This document shows, one piece after another, positions 24,129 to 32,456 of a DNA stretch of 64,000 bases (its first letter is position 1; each line of letters starts with the position of its first letter). The notes beneath the pieces were generated by a model that was not told the origin of the DNA, made no database searches, and saw only the letters and a program-made list of their open reading frames with translations. The position numbers were made by a program, and so were the translations under genes. This DNA comes from Capillimicrobium parvum. Its GTDB lineage: Bacteria; Actinomycetota; Thermoleophilia; Solirubrobacterales; Solirubrobacteraceae. Location: contig NZ_CP087164.1 of assembly GCF_021172045.1 (NCBI RefSeq), positions 2,294,001 through 2,358,000 of the forward strand, read 5' to 3'.

Positions 24129-26063
24129 TCAGAGCAGCTCGGCGATGAGCGCGCCCGCACGCGCGGCGCCGGCGGTCTCCACGGGGCGGTAGTCGACGTC
24201 GCGGTCGATCTCCGCGGCGAGCGCGGCCGCGATCTCGGTGGGCCCGTCGGTCTCGAAGTCCATGCGCCGGCCGGCGCCGTAGCGCTCGAGGCGGTACGGC
24301 ACGTGGCGGTTCTGCTCGAAGTGGTGGCGCAGCGGGAAGTAGAGGAACGGGCGCCGGTTGGCCGTCAGCTCCATCGTCGTCGTCAGGCCGCCCTGGACGA
24401 TCGCGATGTCGCACGCCGCGAGATGGTGGTGGAGGTCGGGGACGTACGCGTGGATCTCGAGGCCGTCGCGGGCCGGGAGGCTGGACGGGTCCAGGCGGGG
24501 ACCGGCGACGACGATCATCCGCAAGCCCGGCACGCGGTCCCGCGCCTGCGGGAACGCGTCGATGACGCGCCGCAGCAGGCTCGCCCCGACGCCCGAGCCG
24601 CCCACGGTGACGATGCAGACGCGCTCGTCGGCGCCGTAGCCGAGCGCGTCGCGGTCGCCGAGGCGGCCTGGGTCGAAGCCGGTGACGTAGCCGGCGAAGT
24701 CGTAGTGCCGCCGCGTCCACTCCCGGATCGACGGCAGCCCGGGGCCGAACGCGTCGGGGACGATGTCGTCGGGGTCGCCGACGAAGATCGCCCGGTCGCG
24801 CACGTGCGGGTAGCGCGCGATCTGCTCGATCATCTCGGCGTTCTCGTCGGCGGTGAGGTACGCCTCGTGCGCGCCGCCCTCGGGCATCGGCAGCGCCCCG
24901 ACGAAGTCGGTCAGCCAGGCGAACGGCGCGCACTTGCGCTCGGGGTTCTCGTGCAGGTGGTAGTCGAGCTCCCACGCCTCGTCGCCGACCCAGAGGTCGT
25001 AGGGCTGGTCGCGGACCACGTCGGCGAAGACCATGAAGTTCGCGAGCAGGATCTCGTCCATCCGCCGGAAGGCGTGGAACGCATGCAGGGCATGGCCGGC
25101 CGACTCGCGAGCGAAATGGGCCGACTCGCTCGCGAGCTGCGCGCTCGCCGGATGGATCCGCTCGCCACGGGCTTCGAGCACCGCGGTGACGGGGTGCTGG
25201 GCGAGCCAGTCGATCTCGAGGTCGGGGTGCAGGCGGCGCAGCTCGTCGGCGATCGCCACGTCGCGCCGCGCGTGGCCGAGGCCGACCGGCGACGACAGGT
25301 ACAGCGCCCGCCGGCGCCGCACCCTTGCGCGCGGCCAGCGCGCCGGCGGTGGCGGCGGGGCGAGGAAGTCGCGCAGCAGGAGGTTGACCTTGACCGGGTC
25401 GCGGGCGTGCGGTGCGTGTCCCGACCCTTCGAGCAGCACGAGGTCCCCGCCCGTCGCCTCGGCCAGCGCGATCCCGCGGCCGGCGCCGGTGATCCTGTCG
25501 TCGGCGCCCTGGATGACGAGGACGGGACACCGGACCCGTCCGCACAGCTCGAGCGTCGCCCGCTTCGAGAGGCCGCGCACGGACCCGGTGGCGACGAGCG
25601 TCTGCGCCGTCGTCTCGGCGCCCCAACCGACGCAGTCCTCGATCGCCTTCGTCGAATGGGGCTCGCTCAGCATCTGGGCGAAGAAGAACTCGAGGAAGCC
25701 GCGGTAGTCGCGCAGCCAGTAGTGGCGGTTGTACTTCGCCCAGCCCTCGTCGGTGTCGAGCTCCTCGTCCCACGGATGGAAGACGCGGTCGGGGGCGCGC
25801 TCGCCGATCGCCAGCGCGGGGCCGACGAAGGCGGCACGGTCGACCCGGTCCGGATGCTCGGCGGCGAGCAGCAGCGCCCACTGCGCCCCGAGCGAGAAGG
25901 AGACGAGCGCCGCGTGCTCCGTGGCGGTCGCGTCCATGACGGCGAGCGCGTCCGCCGCGAACTCGTCCTCGTCGTAGCCGTCGGGCGGACGGCTCGATCG
26001 GCCGTTGCCCCGGCCGTCGAAGGTCACGACGCGGCAGTGGCGCGCGAAGTAGGGGATCTGCAT
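24129..26063 (-). CDS. Alpha/beta hydrolase - glycosyltransferase (MurG/GT1-like) fusion
   Basis: 644 residues from the first ATG. Residues 1-230 or so are an alpha/beta hydrolase (VVTFDGRGNGRS, SFSLGAQWAL with Ser, GADDRITGAG, GSGHAPHARDP). After a Pro-rich linker, residues 255-644 form a GT-B glycosyltransferase (LYLSSPVGLGHARRDVAIADEL, VGGSGVGASL, IVQGGLTTTMELTANRRPFLYFPL). The hydrolase fold needs an upstream strand: the same frame continues back to about 26213 with YEVYGSGEPTVLLLPTWS, but no ATG, GTG or TTG exists there before the SDR stop. Translation must begin at a non-standard codon, by frameshift, or the sequence has an error. The function of such fusions is unknown. Confidence 0.75.
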   Translation of the reverse strand: MQIPYFARHCRVVTFDGRGNGRSSRPPDGYDEDEFAADALAVMDATATEHAALVSFSLGAQWALLLAAEHPDRVDRAAFVGPALAIGERAPDRVFHPWDEELDTDEGWAKYNRHYWLRDYRGFLEFFFAQMLSEPHSTKAIEDCVGWGAETTAQTLVATGSVRGLSKRATLELCGRVRCPVLVIQGADDRITGAGRGIALAEATGGDLVLLEGSGHAPHARDPVKVNLLLRDFLAPPPPPARWPRARVRRRRALYLSSPVGLGHARRDVAIADELRRLHPDLEIDWLAQHPVTAVLEARGERIHPASAQLASESAHFARESAGHALHAFHAFRRMDEILLANFMVFADVVRDQPYDLWVGDEAWELDYHLHENPERKCAPFAWLTDFVGALPMPEGGAHEAYLTADENAEMIEQIARYPHVRDRAIFVGDPDDIVPDAFGPGLPSIREWTRRHYDFAGYVTGFDPGRLGDRDALGYGADERVCIVTVGGSGVGASLLRRVIDAFPQARDRVPGLRMIVVAGPRLDPSSLPARDGLEIHAYVPDLHHHLAACDIAIVQGGLTTTMELTANRRPFLYFPLRHHFEQNRHVPYRLERYGAGRRMDFETDGPTEIAAALAAEIDRDVDYRPVETAGAARAGALIAELL

Positions 26064-26214
26064 CTTCCAGTGGCGCGAGTGGACGATCGACCACGTCGGC
26101 AGCAGGAGGACGGTCGGCTCGCCCGAGCCGTAGACCTCGTAGTGCAGCGCGACGCCGTCGCGCTCGACGACGCCGGACTCGTCCGGGTAGCGGGCGCGCG
26201 TCTGCTCGGCGGCG

Positions 26215-27030
26215 TCAGATCCGGTAGCCGCCGTCGACGCTGATCACCTGCCCGGTGATCCCGGCGGACTCCGGGCAGGCCAGGAGCACGGCCATCGGCG
26301 CCAGCTCGTGCGCCTCGAGGATGCGCTGCTGGACGTTCTCGGATGCGGCCGAGCTCCTCGCCGCCTCGGCGCTGCCGACGAGCACCGCCAGCCGGTCCCA
26401 GTCGGCCAGCGCCGTCTCGGTCCAGCCCGGGCAGAAGCAGTTGACGGTGATCTCCTGCGGCACCTGGTAGGCCATCGCCCGCGTCAGCCCGACGACGCCG
26501 TGCTTGGCGGCGCTGTAGGAGATCAGCCCGCCGCCGCGCTTGGCGTAGCCCGAGCCGGTGTTCACGATCCGCCCGTAGCCGCCCTCGACCATGTGCGGCA
26601 GGGCGGCCCGCGAGCCGTAGTACGCGGTGGTCAGGTTGAGGAACAGGTTCTGCTCGAAGAGCTCGTCGTCGTGGTCGAGCGCGACGAGCTGGGTCAGGTC
26701 GCCGATCAGGCCGCCCACGTTGTTGAAGAGGATGTCGAGGCCGCCGAAGTGCGCGGCGGCGTCGTCGACGGCCTGCTTGATCGCCGGTCCGTCCATGCAG
26801 TCGACGACCAGCGCGAGGCCGTCGGAGCCCAGCTCGCGGATGCCGCCGACGACCTCCTCGAGCTCGTCGGCGCTGCGCGAGAGCACCGCCACCCTGGCGC
26901 CCTCGCCGGCCAGGCCGAGCGCGAAGGCCCGGCCGATGCCGCGCCCGGCGCCGGTGACGACGGCCACGCGACCGTCGAGACGTCCCGACGTGGGGCGGGC
27001 GAACTGCGAAGCAGGAGCGTCGGACCGCAT
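26215..27030 (-). CDS. SDR family oxidoreductase
   Basis: 271 residues: TGAGRGIG cofactor motif, NNVGG in place of NNAGG, catalytic Ser in NTGSGYAKRGGG, YSAAKHG and the C-terminal VDGGY. GAGGAG lies six bases before the ATG. Its TGA is followed by C and abuts the open hydrolase-glycosyltransferase frame, which enters in the +1 frame (see findings). It reads away from the island starting at 27.3 kb. The substrate is unknown. Confidence 0.88.
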   Translation of the reverse strand: MRSDAPASQFARPTSGRLDGRVAVVTGAGRGIGRAFALGLAGEGARVAVLSRSADELEEVVGGIRELGSDGLALVVDCMDGPAIKQAVDDAAAHFGGLDILFNNVGGLIGDLTQLVALDHDDELFEQNLFLNLTTAYYGSRAALPHMVEGGYGRIVNTGSGYAKRGGGLISYSAAKHGVVGLTRAMAYQVPQEITVNCFCPGWTETALADWDRLAVLVGSAEAARSSAASENVQQRILEAHELAPMAVLLACPESAGITGQVISVDGGYRI

Positions 27031-27314
27031 GCTGTCTCCTCGACCTGGCTGCAGGCGGGGTTGCCGGCGAGGACAACGCTAATCCGTGCGTCCGGGCCGG
27101 ACGCGGGCGGCCGTGATCCGGCTTGGGACTTACACAGTGGGCGCGATGCGGCCCAGCGATGCCGCACCACGCCGAGGCGTAGGGCGCGCCCGGCGACGGC
27201 GGAGCGGACCCGCACGGCGGAGGGCACGGTAAACACCCCCGGCGATCCAGGCGTCAATACCGTTGCGGCTCGCCGTTTCCTCCGAGTCACGCCGCGCGCA
27301 GAGAGGATGCCCAG

Positions 27315-28361
27315 ATGTCGACGCAAGATGGCCAGGTCCTCACCAGTCTCGTCGGCTCGTACGCGATGCCGTCCTGGCTGTTCGACCGGGAGCGGCTGGC
27401 CACCCGCTTCCCTCCGCGCGTTCGCGCGACCGAGCTCTGGCGCGTCGCCCCGGAGTACCTGCAGGAGGCCCAGGACGACGCCACGCTGCTGGCCATCCGC
27501 GACCAGGAGCGGGCCGGCCTGGACATCATCACCGACGGCGAGATGCGGCGGGAGAGCTACTCGAACCGGTTCGCGACGGCCCTGGCGGGGATCGACCACG
27601 ACCGGCCGGGCACGGCACTCGACCGCAGCGGCCATCCGAACCCGGTGCCGCGCGTCGTGGGGGCGATCTCCCGCCGTCATCCGGTGCTCGTGCGCGATGT
27701 CGAGTTCCTGCGGGCGAACACCGATCGCACGGTCAAGATCACCATCCCGGGTCCGTTCACGATGTCCCAGCAGGCACAGAACGAGCACTATGACTCCCCG
27801 CGCGAGCTGTGCCTCGCCTATGCCGCGGCGGTCAACGAGGAGATCGCAGACCTGTTCGCGGCCGGGGCGGACATCGTGCAGATCGACGAGCCGTACATGC
27901 AGGCCCGGCCGGAGCCGGCCCGTGAGTTCGGCCTCGCCGGTCTGACGCGGGCACTGGACGGCATCGACGGCACCACCGCCCTCCACATCTGCTTCGGGTA
28001 CGCCGCGGTCATCCACGAGCGTCCGAGCGGCTACTCGTTCCTGCCGGAGCTCGCCGACTCCGCGTGCGATCAGATCTCGATCGAGAGCGCCCAGTCCGGG
28101 CTCGACCTGTCCGTCCTGGACTCGCTCGGCGCCAAGACGATCATCCTCGGCGTCCTCGACCTGTCCGATCCCGAGGTCGAGACCCCGGAGACGGTGGCCG
28201 ACCGCATCGCCGGCGGCCTGCGTCATCGCGACAGCGCCCACCTTGTCGCGGCGCCGGACTGCGGCATGAAGTACCTCGACCGGGCGGTCGCGTTCGGCAA
28301 GCTGCAGGCGCTGACGGCGGGAGCCCGGCTTGCGGCGGCGGCGCCGAGCCGGGCCGCGTGA
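27315..28361 (+). CDS. MetE C-terminal-like zinc methyltransferase family protein
   Basis: 348 residues matching only the catalytic C-terminal barrel of cobalamin-independent methionine synthase. Zinc ligands are in place: His 224 and Cys 226 (LHICFGY), Glu 257 (ISIESAQ) and Cys 316 (APDCGMKYL). IIPDGE-like ITDGEMRRE and VQIDEPYMQ are also present. The folate-binding N-terminal half of MetE is missing. Stand-alone proteins of this type act as thiol alkyl transferases, including epoxide:thiol transferases. It is the first gene of the catabolic island, with GAGAGGAT ahead of the ATG. A role in demethylation or thiol transfer in the pathway is inference. A 284-base gap upstream shows no clear promoter. 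Confidence 0.85.
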   Translation: MSTQDGQVLTSLVGSYAMPSWLFDRERLATRFPPRVRATELWRVAPEYLQEAQDDATLLAIRDQERAGLDIITDGEMRRESYSNRFATALAGIDHDRPGTALDRSGHPNPVPRVVGAISRRHPVLVRDVEFLRANTDRTVKITIPGPFTMSQQAQNEHYDSPRELCLAYAAAVNEEIADLFAAGADIVQIDEPYMQARPEPAREFGLAGLTRALDGIDGTTALHICFGYAAVIHERPSGYSFLPELADSACDQISIESAQSGLDLSVLDSLGAKTIILGVLDLSDPEVETPETVADRIAGGLRHRDSAHLVAAPDCGMKYLDRAVAFGKLQALTAGARLAAAAPSRAA

Positions 28362-29212
28362 CCGGCTCGGGCAGCTCGCCGGCGATCGAGTTCGCCGGCG
28401 TGACCGTGGAGGCCTGGGATGCTCGAGCCGGGGCCATGCGCGAGCTGATCGCCGATGTCGACTGGCACGTCGAGCGCGGCGAGCACTGGGTGGTGATCGG
28501 CCCGAACGGGGCCGGCAAGACGACCATCCTCAACGCCGCCCGCGCCCGCGTGCTCCCGCGCCGGGGCACCATCGAGATCCTGGGCGCCGCGCCCGGCACT
28601 CCGGGCCTGGCCGACCCTCTGCTCCGGGTCGGCGTCATCGAGGCGACGCCGCCCCGGTTCGCCCAGCGCATGAGCGCCCTGGAGGTCGTGCTCACGCAGC
28701 CGGCCTCCTCGGCCGCGATCCGCGGCCGGCGCGTGTCCGCCGACGAGCGGGCTCGCGCCGCCGGCCTGCTGGCGCGCTTCGGGGGCCACGAGCTCGAGGA
28801 CCGGCGCTACGGCGACTGCTCGCGCGGAGAGCGCCAGCGCATCCAGCTCGCGCGCGCCCTGATGCGCGACCCGCTGCTCCTCCTCCTCGACGAGCCGGCG
28901 ACCGGCCTGGACCTCCCGGGCCGCGAGGCGTTCCTGCAGGCGATGAGCCGGCTGGCGGCCGAGCGCCCGTCCCTCACCACCGTCGCCGTGACCCACCATG
29001 TCGAGGAGATCCCGGCTTCGTCGACTCACGCGCTGCTGCTGCGGGAGAGGAGCGTGGTCGCGGCGGGCCCGGTCGACGCCGTGCTGACCGACGACCACCT
29101 CGCCGAGTGCTTCGGCGTGCGCATCTCGATCTCGCGGTGCAACGGCCGGTGGGCGGCGAGCATCCACGACGCCGTCTGGGAGCCCGCGACCGGCTTGACG
29201 CACCCGCGCTAA
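28358..29212 (+). CDS. ABC ATPase without permease (ModF/YlmA-like)
   Basis: 284 residues of a single ABC ATPase domain: Walker A GPNGAGKTT, a variant signature CSRGERQRIQLARAL, Walker B LLLLLDEPATGLD and the switch VTHHVEEIP. The TH-HVEEIP form is typical of a subgroup of soluble, permease-less ABC proteins. GTG 28358 overlaps the MetE-like stop (GTGA), so the two are co-translated. No membrane partner or binding protein is encoded nearby. Its function is unknown; an energy-dependent regulatory or molybdate-related role has been suggested for ModF-like proteins, but nothing here shows it. Confidence 0.82.
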   Translation: MTGSGSSPAIEFAGVTVEAWDARAGAMRELIADVDWHVERGEHWVVIGPNGAGKTTILNAARARVLPRRGTIEILGAAPGTPGLADPLLRVGVIEATPPRFAQRMSALEVVLTQPASSAAIRGRRVSADERARAAGLLARFGGHELEDRRYGDCSRGERQRIQLARALMRDPLLLLLDEPATGLDLPGREAFLQAMSRLAAERPSLTTVAVTHHVEEIPASSTHALLLRERSVVAAGPVDAVLTDDHLAECFGVRISISRCNGRWAASIHDAVWEPATGLTHPR

Positions 29213-29551
29213 ACAAGAGCGCCGCCCGTCGAGTCGTATGGGCATGTGGTGCACGAGCCGCTCACACGCCGGCCTTCGGGGCGCCTCCCGGGCGGCCGGG
29301 GCGGGCTGCGGCGCCGCCACGCCGGCCGGGACGCCGTCGCAGCGGCTGGTGATCGACCAGCGCGTCCGGCGCGGGCTCGACGCACTGGCCCCCACCGAGG
29401 GCTCGGAGGCGCGCGACTGGCTGGACGTGCTCCGGCGGGCCGGGATGACCCCGTGGCCGAGGCGCTGGCGCGGCGGTTCCGTCCGAGCGAACGACGTCGG
29501 GTGCGACTCCATGGGATGGGGCACGCGCCCGCTGTGAGGCGAGGCGCCGGG
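29213..29551. other. 339-base gap, possible decayed gene
   Basis: No intact recognisable gene. One plus frame reads QRVRRGLDALAPTEGSEARD and continues to LLRRAGM-like sequence, then the plausible reading shifts to a second plus frame with AEALARRFRPSERRRVRL. The two pieces together look like one frameshifted helical fragment. No family is recognised, and chance coding potential in GC-rich DNA is an alternative. The promoter for the flavin reductase-HpaB operon may lie in the 3' part. Confidence 0.25.
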
Positions 29552-30160
29552 ATGACGAACGCAATGCAAGACAGCGAGCAGAACATCGGCGACTCCTTCC
29601 GCGTGGCCATGTCGCGCCTCGCCGCCGGCGTCGTGATGGTCACCTGCCGCGTCGACGGTCAGCCGTGGGGACTGACGGTGAGCGCCTGCTGCTCCGTCTC
29701 GATGGACCCGCCCCTGATCCTCGCGTCGCTCGGCGCGAACACCGTGAGCGCTGCCGCCATCACACAGCACGGGATCTTCGGCATCAGCGTGCTCGGTCCG
29801 CAGCTCGTCGAGGTGGCGCAGTTCGGTTCGTCCCGCGGCGAGCCGAAGTTCATGCAGCACCTCTGCGCCAACGAGCACCCGCAATCAGACAGCCCGGCCG
29901 TCAACGGCGCGGTCGCCCACATCGACTGCCTGCTCGAGCAGCGCATCGTCGCGGGGGATCACATCCTCTTCATCGGCCGTGTGTGCAACGCGCTGCTGGG
30001 CGACAGCGACACCCCGCTGGTCTACCACGGTCGCACCTATCACCAACTCGTTCCCTCTACCGACCTGGGCGTGCGTCCCGTCGCCGACGAGACGATCGAC
30101 TCGCTCCTCTACGACTACCCGCTGCCGCGCCGGTTCGCGCGCGTGCATCCACCGAACTGA
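29552..30160 (+). CDS. Flavin reductase (HpaC-like), partner of the HpaB-type monooxygenase
   Basis: 202 residues of the flavin reductase-like FMN-binding barrel: FRVAMSRLAAGVVMVT at the N-terminus, GLTVSACCSVSMDPPLIL (flavin-binding loop), FGISVLG, and HGRTYHQL near the end. It would use NAD(P)H to supply reduced flavin. It lies 24 bases before the HpaB-type oxygenase gene, so the pair forms a two-component system. ATG 29552 matches the usual start of the family; the upstream open frame is not conserved-looking. A short C-terminal tail follows the domain. Confidence 0.88.
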   Translation: MTNAMQDSEQNIGDSFRVAMSRLAAGVVMVTCRVDGQPWGLTVSACCSVSMDPPLILASLGANTVSAAAITQHGIFGISVLGPQLVEVAQFGSSRGEPKFMQHLCANEHPQSDSPAVNGAVAHIDCLLEQRIVAGDHILFIGRVCNALLGDSDTPLVYHGRTYHQLVPSTDLGVRPVADETIDSLLYDYPLPRRFARVHPPN

Positions 30161-30184
30161 CGTCCTCGAACCCGGAGAGAGCTC

Positions 30185-31753
30185 ATGGCTACGATCGAAC
30201 AGAAGCCGGTCGACACCGAGAAGCATTACCTGAAAACCGCCGAGGAGTACCTGAAGTCACTCCAGGACGGTCGTGAGGTGTACTACAAGGGCGAGCGCGT
30301 CGACGATGTGACGGACCACTTCGCGACGTCCGGCGGCATCCGGGAGATCGCTGAGCTCTACGACCTGCAGTTCGACGAGGAGGCGCGCAACGCGCTGACC
30401 TACGTGCGCGATGACGGCGCCCGGGTCACGGCGTCCTACCTGATCCCACGGACCAAGGACGACCTGCGCTTCCGCCGCGAGGGCATCAAGTTCGTCGCCC
30501 GCAGGACATGGGGCACGCACGGGCGCGGCATCGACATGATCGCCACGCTGCCCATCGGGATGCTGTCGGAGCTCCCGGCGTTCAAGCGCGAATGCGAGGA
30601 CGCCGAGAACATCAAGTGGTACATCAAGTACTGCGAGGAGAACAACATCCACCTCGGCGAGACGATCGTCGACCCGCAGGGGTATCGCTCGCGGGCGTCC
30701 GGCACCGCCCCGGACGTCCAGCCGCCCGACCGCGCCACCGCGCGGATCGTCAAGGAGAACGACAAGGGCATCTGGATCAGCGGCGTCAAGGGCGTCGGCA
30801 CCGCGGTGCCGCAGGCCAACGAGATCATCCTCGGCAGCTTCTTCCCGCCGCTCGACGAGGAGAGCTTCTGGGTCTTCGCCCCGATCAGCTCGCCCGGCCT
30901 GAAGATGTTCTGCCGCGAGGTGGTGCATCGCCCGGGATCCACCTGGTACGACCATCCGCTCACGTCGAAGGGCGAGGAGATCGAGTCGATCGTCGCCTTC
31001 GACAACCTGTTCATCCCGAACGAGCGGATCATCGCCCGCAAGAAGCGCGCACTGCACGGAGTGAACTTCTACAACGTGTGGGCCCGGCACGAGCACTGGT
31101 ACACGTTCGTCCGGATCGTCGCCAAGGCGGAGCTCTACGCGGGGCTCGCCCAGCTCATCGTCGACACGCTCGAGCTCAGCGAGGTCGCGGTGGTCCGTCA
31201 GCGCGTCGCGGAGATCATCGAGTACTGCCAGATCCTGCAGGGCATGCAGTACGCAGCCGAGGAGCTCGCCGACTTCTCGGAGGGCGGGGTCATGACCCCG
31301 GACGTCAACGTCGTGACGGCCGGCCGCTCCTACGCGCTGGAGAACCTGCCGCGGATCCTGCACATCCTTCAGGACATCTGCGGACAGGGCATGATCCTGC
31401 GCTGGAACGAGGCCGATCTCGAGACGCCGGCGGCGTTCGGCAAGAACCTCGCCTGGTTCCTGGACACGCGCAACATGAGCGCGCGGGACAAGAACCTGGT
31501 CATGAACCTCGTGTGGGACGTCGCGGCGAGCGAGCACGCCACGCGGTCGAAGCTCTTCGAGGAGTCCAACGCGCTGAACGTGCCGTTCCTCAAGGAGCGC
31601 CTCTACGGCGAGTACGACCGCACGTCGTTCCTGCAGGACTGCCGGCACTTCATCGGTCTGGCGGACGCGCCCGAGCGCACGTTCACGCCGAAGATCGAGG
31701 CGCCGTCGCTGTCGACGTACAACGCCGAGGACATGACGAAGCCGGCGAGGTAG
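30185..31753 (+). CDS. 4-hydroxyphenylacetate 3-hydroxylase (HpaB)-family FADH2-dependent monooxygenase
   Basis: 522 residues, the usual length for HpaB. The fold is related to acyl-CoA dehydrogenases and uses free reduced flavin and O2 to hydroxylate phenol-like rings. Visible features are the N-terminal YLKSLQDGREVYYKGERVDD, RTWGTHGRGIDM, KGVGTAVPQANEIILG, FVPNER-like NLFIPNERI and a long C-terminal helical domain. GGAGAGA precedes the ATG. Neighbours are its flavin reductase and, seven bases downstream, a NicF-like amidase, then NicX. No homoprotocatechuate genes are present, so 4-hydroxyphenylacetate is an unlikely substrate. A hydroxypyridine (for example 6-hydroxynicotinate) is the inferred one. 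Confidence 0.88.
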   Translation: MATIEQKPVDTEKHYLKTAEEYLKSLQDGREVYYKGERVDDVTDHFATSGGIREIAELYDLQFDEEARNALTYVRDDGARVTASYLIPRTKDDLRFRREGIKFVARRTWGTHGRGIDMIATLPIGMLSELPAFKRECEDAENIKWYIKYCEENNIHLGETIVDPQGYRSRASGTAPDVQPPDRATARIVKENDKGIWISGVKGVGTAVPQANEIILGSFFPPLDEESFWVFAPISSPGLKMFCREVVHRPGSTWYDHPLTSKGEEIESIVAFDNLFIPNERIIARKKRALHGVNFYNVWARHEHWYTFVRIVAKAELYAGLAQLIVDTLELSEVAVVRQRVAEIIEYCQILQGMQYAAEELADFSEGGVMTPDVNVVTAGRSYALENLPRILHILQDICGQGMILRWNEADLETPAAFGKNLAWFLDTRNMSARDKNLVMNLVWDVAASEHATRSKLFEESNALNVPFLKERLYGEYDRTSFLQDCRHFIGLADAPERTFTPKIEAPSLSTYNAEDMTKPAR

Positions 31754-31760
31754 GAGGCAT

Positions 31761-32414
31761 ATGAGCGACGAGCAGGCCCGCCAGGTCTACGCGGCCGCGC
31801 GGCTGGGACAGAGCTTCGAACTCGGGTCTCGGCCCGCGGTCCTCGTCGTGGACCTCACGTGCGGCTTCACGGATCCGTCGTATCCCGTCGGATCCGACCT
31901 GACTGCGGAGATCGAGGCGACCAATCGCCTGCTCGGCGTCGCGCGGGAGCAGGGCGCGCCGGTGATCTTCACAACGATCGGATACGAGCCGGGCGGCACG
32001 GACGCTGGCGTCTGGCCGCAGAAGTTCCCTGCCATCCTCGACCTGCAGATCGGCGATCGCACCTCGGAGATCGACCCCCGCCTGCAGCGGCGGGCCGGCG
32101 AGCCCGTGGTGCTGAAGAAGGGCGCGTCGGCGTTCTTCGGCACGAACCTGTCAGCCATCCTCGTCGCCCTGCACATCGACACGGTCGTCCTGTGCGGCGC
32201 GACGACGAGCGGGTGCATCCGCGCCACCGCCATCGATCTCCTGCAGCACGGCTTCCCGGCGCTCGTGCCGCGGGAGTGCGTCGGCGACCGGGCGCGCGCC
32301 CCGCATGAGGCGAACCTCTTCGACATCCAGGCGAAGTACGCGGACGTCGTCTCGGTCGACGACGCGATCGCCTACCTCGAGAGCGTCACCACCCGCGCGG
32401 AGGCGGTCGGGTGA
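31761..32414 (+). CDS. nicF: Isochorismatase-fold amidase, probable maleamate amidohydrolase NicF
   Basis: 217 residues of the cysteine hydrolase family that includes NicF and N-carbamoylsarcosine amidase. The catalytic triad is Asp 31 (LVVDLTCGF), Lys 119/120 (VLKKGASAFFGT) and Cys 152 (GATTSGCIRATAID). The TTSGCIRATA loop and Y-E-P-G-G-T-D-A-G region fit the maleamate/carbamoylsarcosine branch more than isochorismatases. GGAGG lies between the HpaB stop and this ATG. With nicX next, nicD and nicE in the island, it most likely hydrolyses maleamate to maleate and ammonia. Confidence 0.82.
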   Translation: MSDEQARQVYAAARLGQSFELGSRPAVLVVDLTCGFTDPSYPVGSDLTAEIEATNRLLGVAREQGAPVIFTTIGYEPGGTDAGVWPQKFPAILDLQIGDRTSEIDPRLQRRAGEPVVLKKGASAFFGTNLSAILVALHIDTVVLCGATTSGCIRATAIDLLQHGFPALVPRECVGDRARAPHEANLFDIQAKYADVVSVDDAIAYLESVTTRAEAVG

Positions 32415-32456
32415 CGTGCCGAGCCCCGCACCAAAGCGACGAGAAAGGCACCTGAC

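Noticed and set aside
23394-26243. A 949-codon plus-strand open frame opposite the siderophore-interacting and hydrolase-glycosyltransferase genes
   Set aside because: It is Arg/Val/Asp-rich low-complexity sequence with no domain motifs, typical of antisense frames in GC-rich DNA, and it lies opposite clearly recognisable genes.
30185-31753. 4-hydroxyphenylacetate degradation
   Set aside because: The HpaB family match is clear but no homoprotocatechuate ring-cleavage or downstream genes are present, while pyridine-ring genes are adjacent.
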